Notes under the pieces: generated by a model
Databases searched by the model: none
What the model was told of the DNA's origin: nothing
What the model saw: the letters and a program-made list of their open reading frames with translations, nothing else
Origin: an uncultured Prevotella sp.
Lineage (GTDB): Bacteria; Bacteroidota; Bacteroidia; Bacteroidales; Bacteroidaceae
NCBI GenBank assembly: GCA_934229335.1
Contig: CAKQDQ010000014.1
Location: 1-36,674 of the forward strand
Direction: 5' to 3'
DNA length: 36,674 nt
Translations under genes and position numbers: made by a program
In this document: positions 35,944-36,674 of the stretch, piece by piece
Layout: the number at the start of each line of letters is the position of its first letter
Position numbering within the stretch: position 1 is the stretch's first letter

Positions 35944-36674
35944 ATGAAGACATTTCTCGAAATAGTTGCGCACGATTTAAATACGAAATACAACGGTGAC
36001 TTTTCCTCTCTCACTATTGTATTTCCAAACAAACGCGCCTCGTTATTTTTTAACAAAGCACTGGCTGATATTACCAACAAACCAATATGGAGTCCACAAT
36101 ATACAACCATCAGTGACATGTTTCGCCAATATACTCCTTTAGAAACAGGAGACCGTATTAAGCTTGTTTGTGATTTATATAAGTCATATAAAAAGATTAC
36201 AGGAACTGACGAGTCACTTGATCGTTTCTACGGTTGGGGAGAATTGCTCATCAATGACTTTGATGACATAGACAAACATATGGCTGATGCCACAAAGATA
36301 TTCTCGTTACTTAGCGATGTGCATGAGCTTGACGGTGTAGAATATCTTTCCGAAAACCAGCAGCAGGTATTACAACAGTTCTTTAGTAACTTCACAAAAG
36401 ACCATAATACAGAACTTAAGATGCGATTTCTGAAACTATGGAATCGGTTTAACGACATTTACATAGACTTTAGGAATAGGCTTCGAAACCAAGGTATTGC
36501 ATACGAAGGTATGCTATATCGTGATGTTATAGAATACCTCAATAAAGATTATAAAGAGGAAGTAGAAGTGCAAGAGAAACGAACATACATCTTTGTTGGC
36601 TTTAACCTCCTACACAAGGTAGAAACGGAGCTGTTCAGTTTCTTCCAGAAACGAGACATGGCTAAGTTCTATTG
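35944..36674 (+). CDS. addB: AddB-like protein, N-terminal 243 codons (cut by window end)
   Basis: The frame is open from the ATG at 35944 to the window end. It begins MKTFLEIVAHDLNTKY, then LTIVFPNKRASLFFNKAL (24-41), which matches the Bacteroidetes AddB/RecC-like start where 'VFPNKRA' stands at the degenerate Walker A position. Next are SPQYTTISDMF and RFYGWGELLINDFDDIDKHM (107-126), also typical. The PD-(D/E)XK nuclease expected at the far C-terminus lies outside the window. The position 42 bp after the AddA-like gene supports the call. Confidence 0.82.
   Translation, partial: MKTFLEIVAHDLNTKYNGDFSSLTIVFPNKRASLFFNKALADITNKPIWSPQYTTISDMFRQYTPLETGDRIKLVCDLYKSYKKITGTDESLDRFYGWGELLINDFDDIDKHMADATKIFSLLSDVHELDGVEYLSENQQQVLQQFFSNFTKDHNTELKMRFLKLWNRFNDIYIDFRNRLRNQGIAYEGMLYRDVIEYLNKDYKEEVEVQEKRTYIFVGFNLLHKVETELFSFFQKRDMAKFY

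Overview
The window looks like a chromosomal segment of a Prevotella-like member of the Bacteroidales. The DNA is AT-rich, several genes are preceded by the Bacteroidetes promoter pattern (TTTG near -33 and TAnnTTTG near -7), and many genes are Bacteroidota-typical: a bacterial serine palmitoyltransferase, a Bacteroidetes-type omega-like RNA polymerase subunit, DUF4293, DUF1573, TamA-like lipoproteins (TamL) and an AddAB-like pair. I saw no rRNA, tRNA or CRISPR array.

Positions 1-1864 are a graveyard of accessory DNA. They hold the edge of a possible gene, a tyrosine recombinase (integrase) broken by stops and frameshifts, an 89-codon fragment of an Eco57I/type IIG-like restriction-modification enzyme, and a decayed Mpi-like serine DNA invertase. 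Positions 1926-3570 carry an intact two-gene unit: an unrecognised 226-aa protein and a YhaM-like OB-fold/HD-domain 3'-5' exoribonuclease.

From 3671 on the content is core-genome-like. A YigZ/IMPACT protein and a diacylglycerol-kinase-family lipid kinase (minus strand) are divergent from serine palmitoyltransferase (plus strand), which hints at a sphingolipid link. Next come an unusual 998-aa protein with two receiver-like domains joined to a PEP/pyruvate-type ATP-grasp domain, NADP glutamate dehydrogenase, a formylglycine-generating-enzyme-like lipoprotein, and the operon bamD - omega-like subunit - DUF4293. The divergent uvrB - trmN6 pair follows.

Positions 17224-26844 form an outer-membrane assembly locus. 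One TamL lipoprotein gene (minus) is divergent from tamB and a second tamL (plus). Then come carB, flanked by two copies of a short palindromic repeat; a minus-strand operon of a YycJ-like metallo-beta-lactamase, a DUF1573 protein and a lipocalin-like lipoprotein; and an AddA-like helicase/nuclease with the start of its AddB-like partner, cut by the window end.

The observations most worth a second look are the double-receiver/ATP-grasp protein, the tamL-tamB-tamL arrangement, the lipid kinase beside serine palmitoyltransferase with its duplicated promoter-like 21-bp repeat, the palindromic repeat family flanking carB, and the extinct invertase/restriction cluster next to the 226-aa/YhaM pair. 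I did not find a complete, clearly new multi-gene system.
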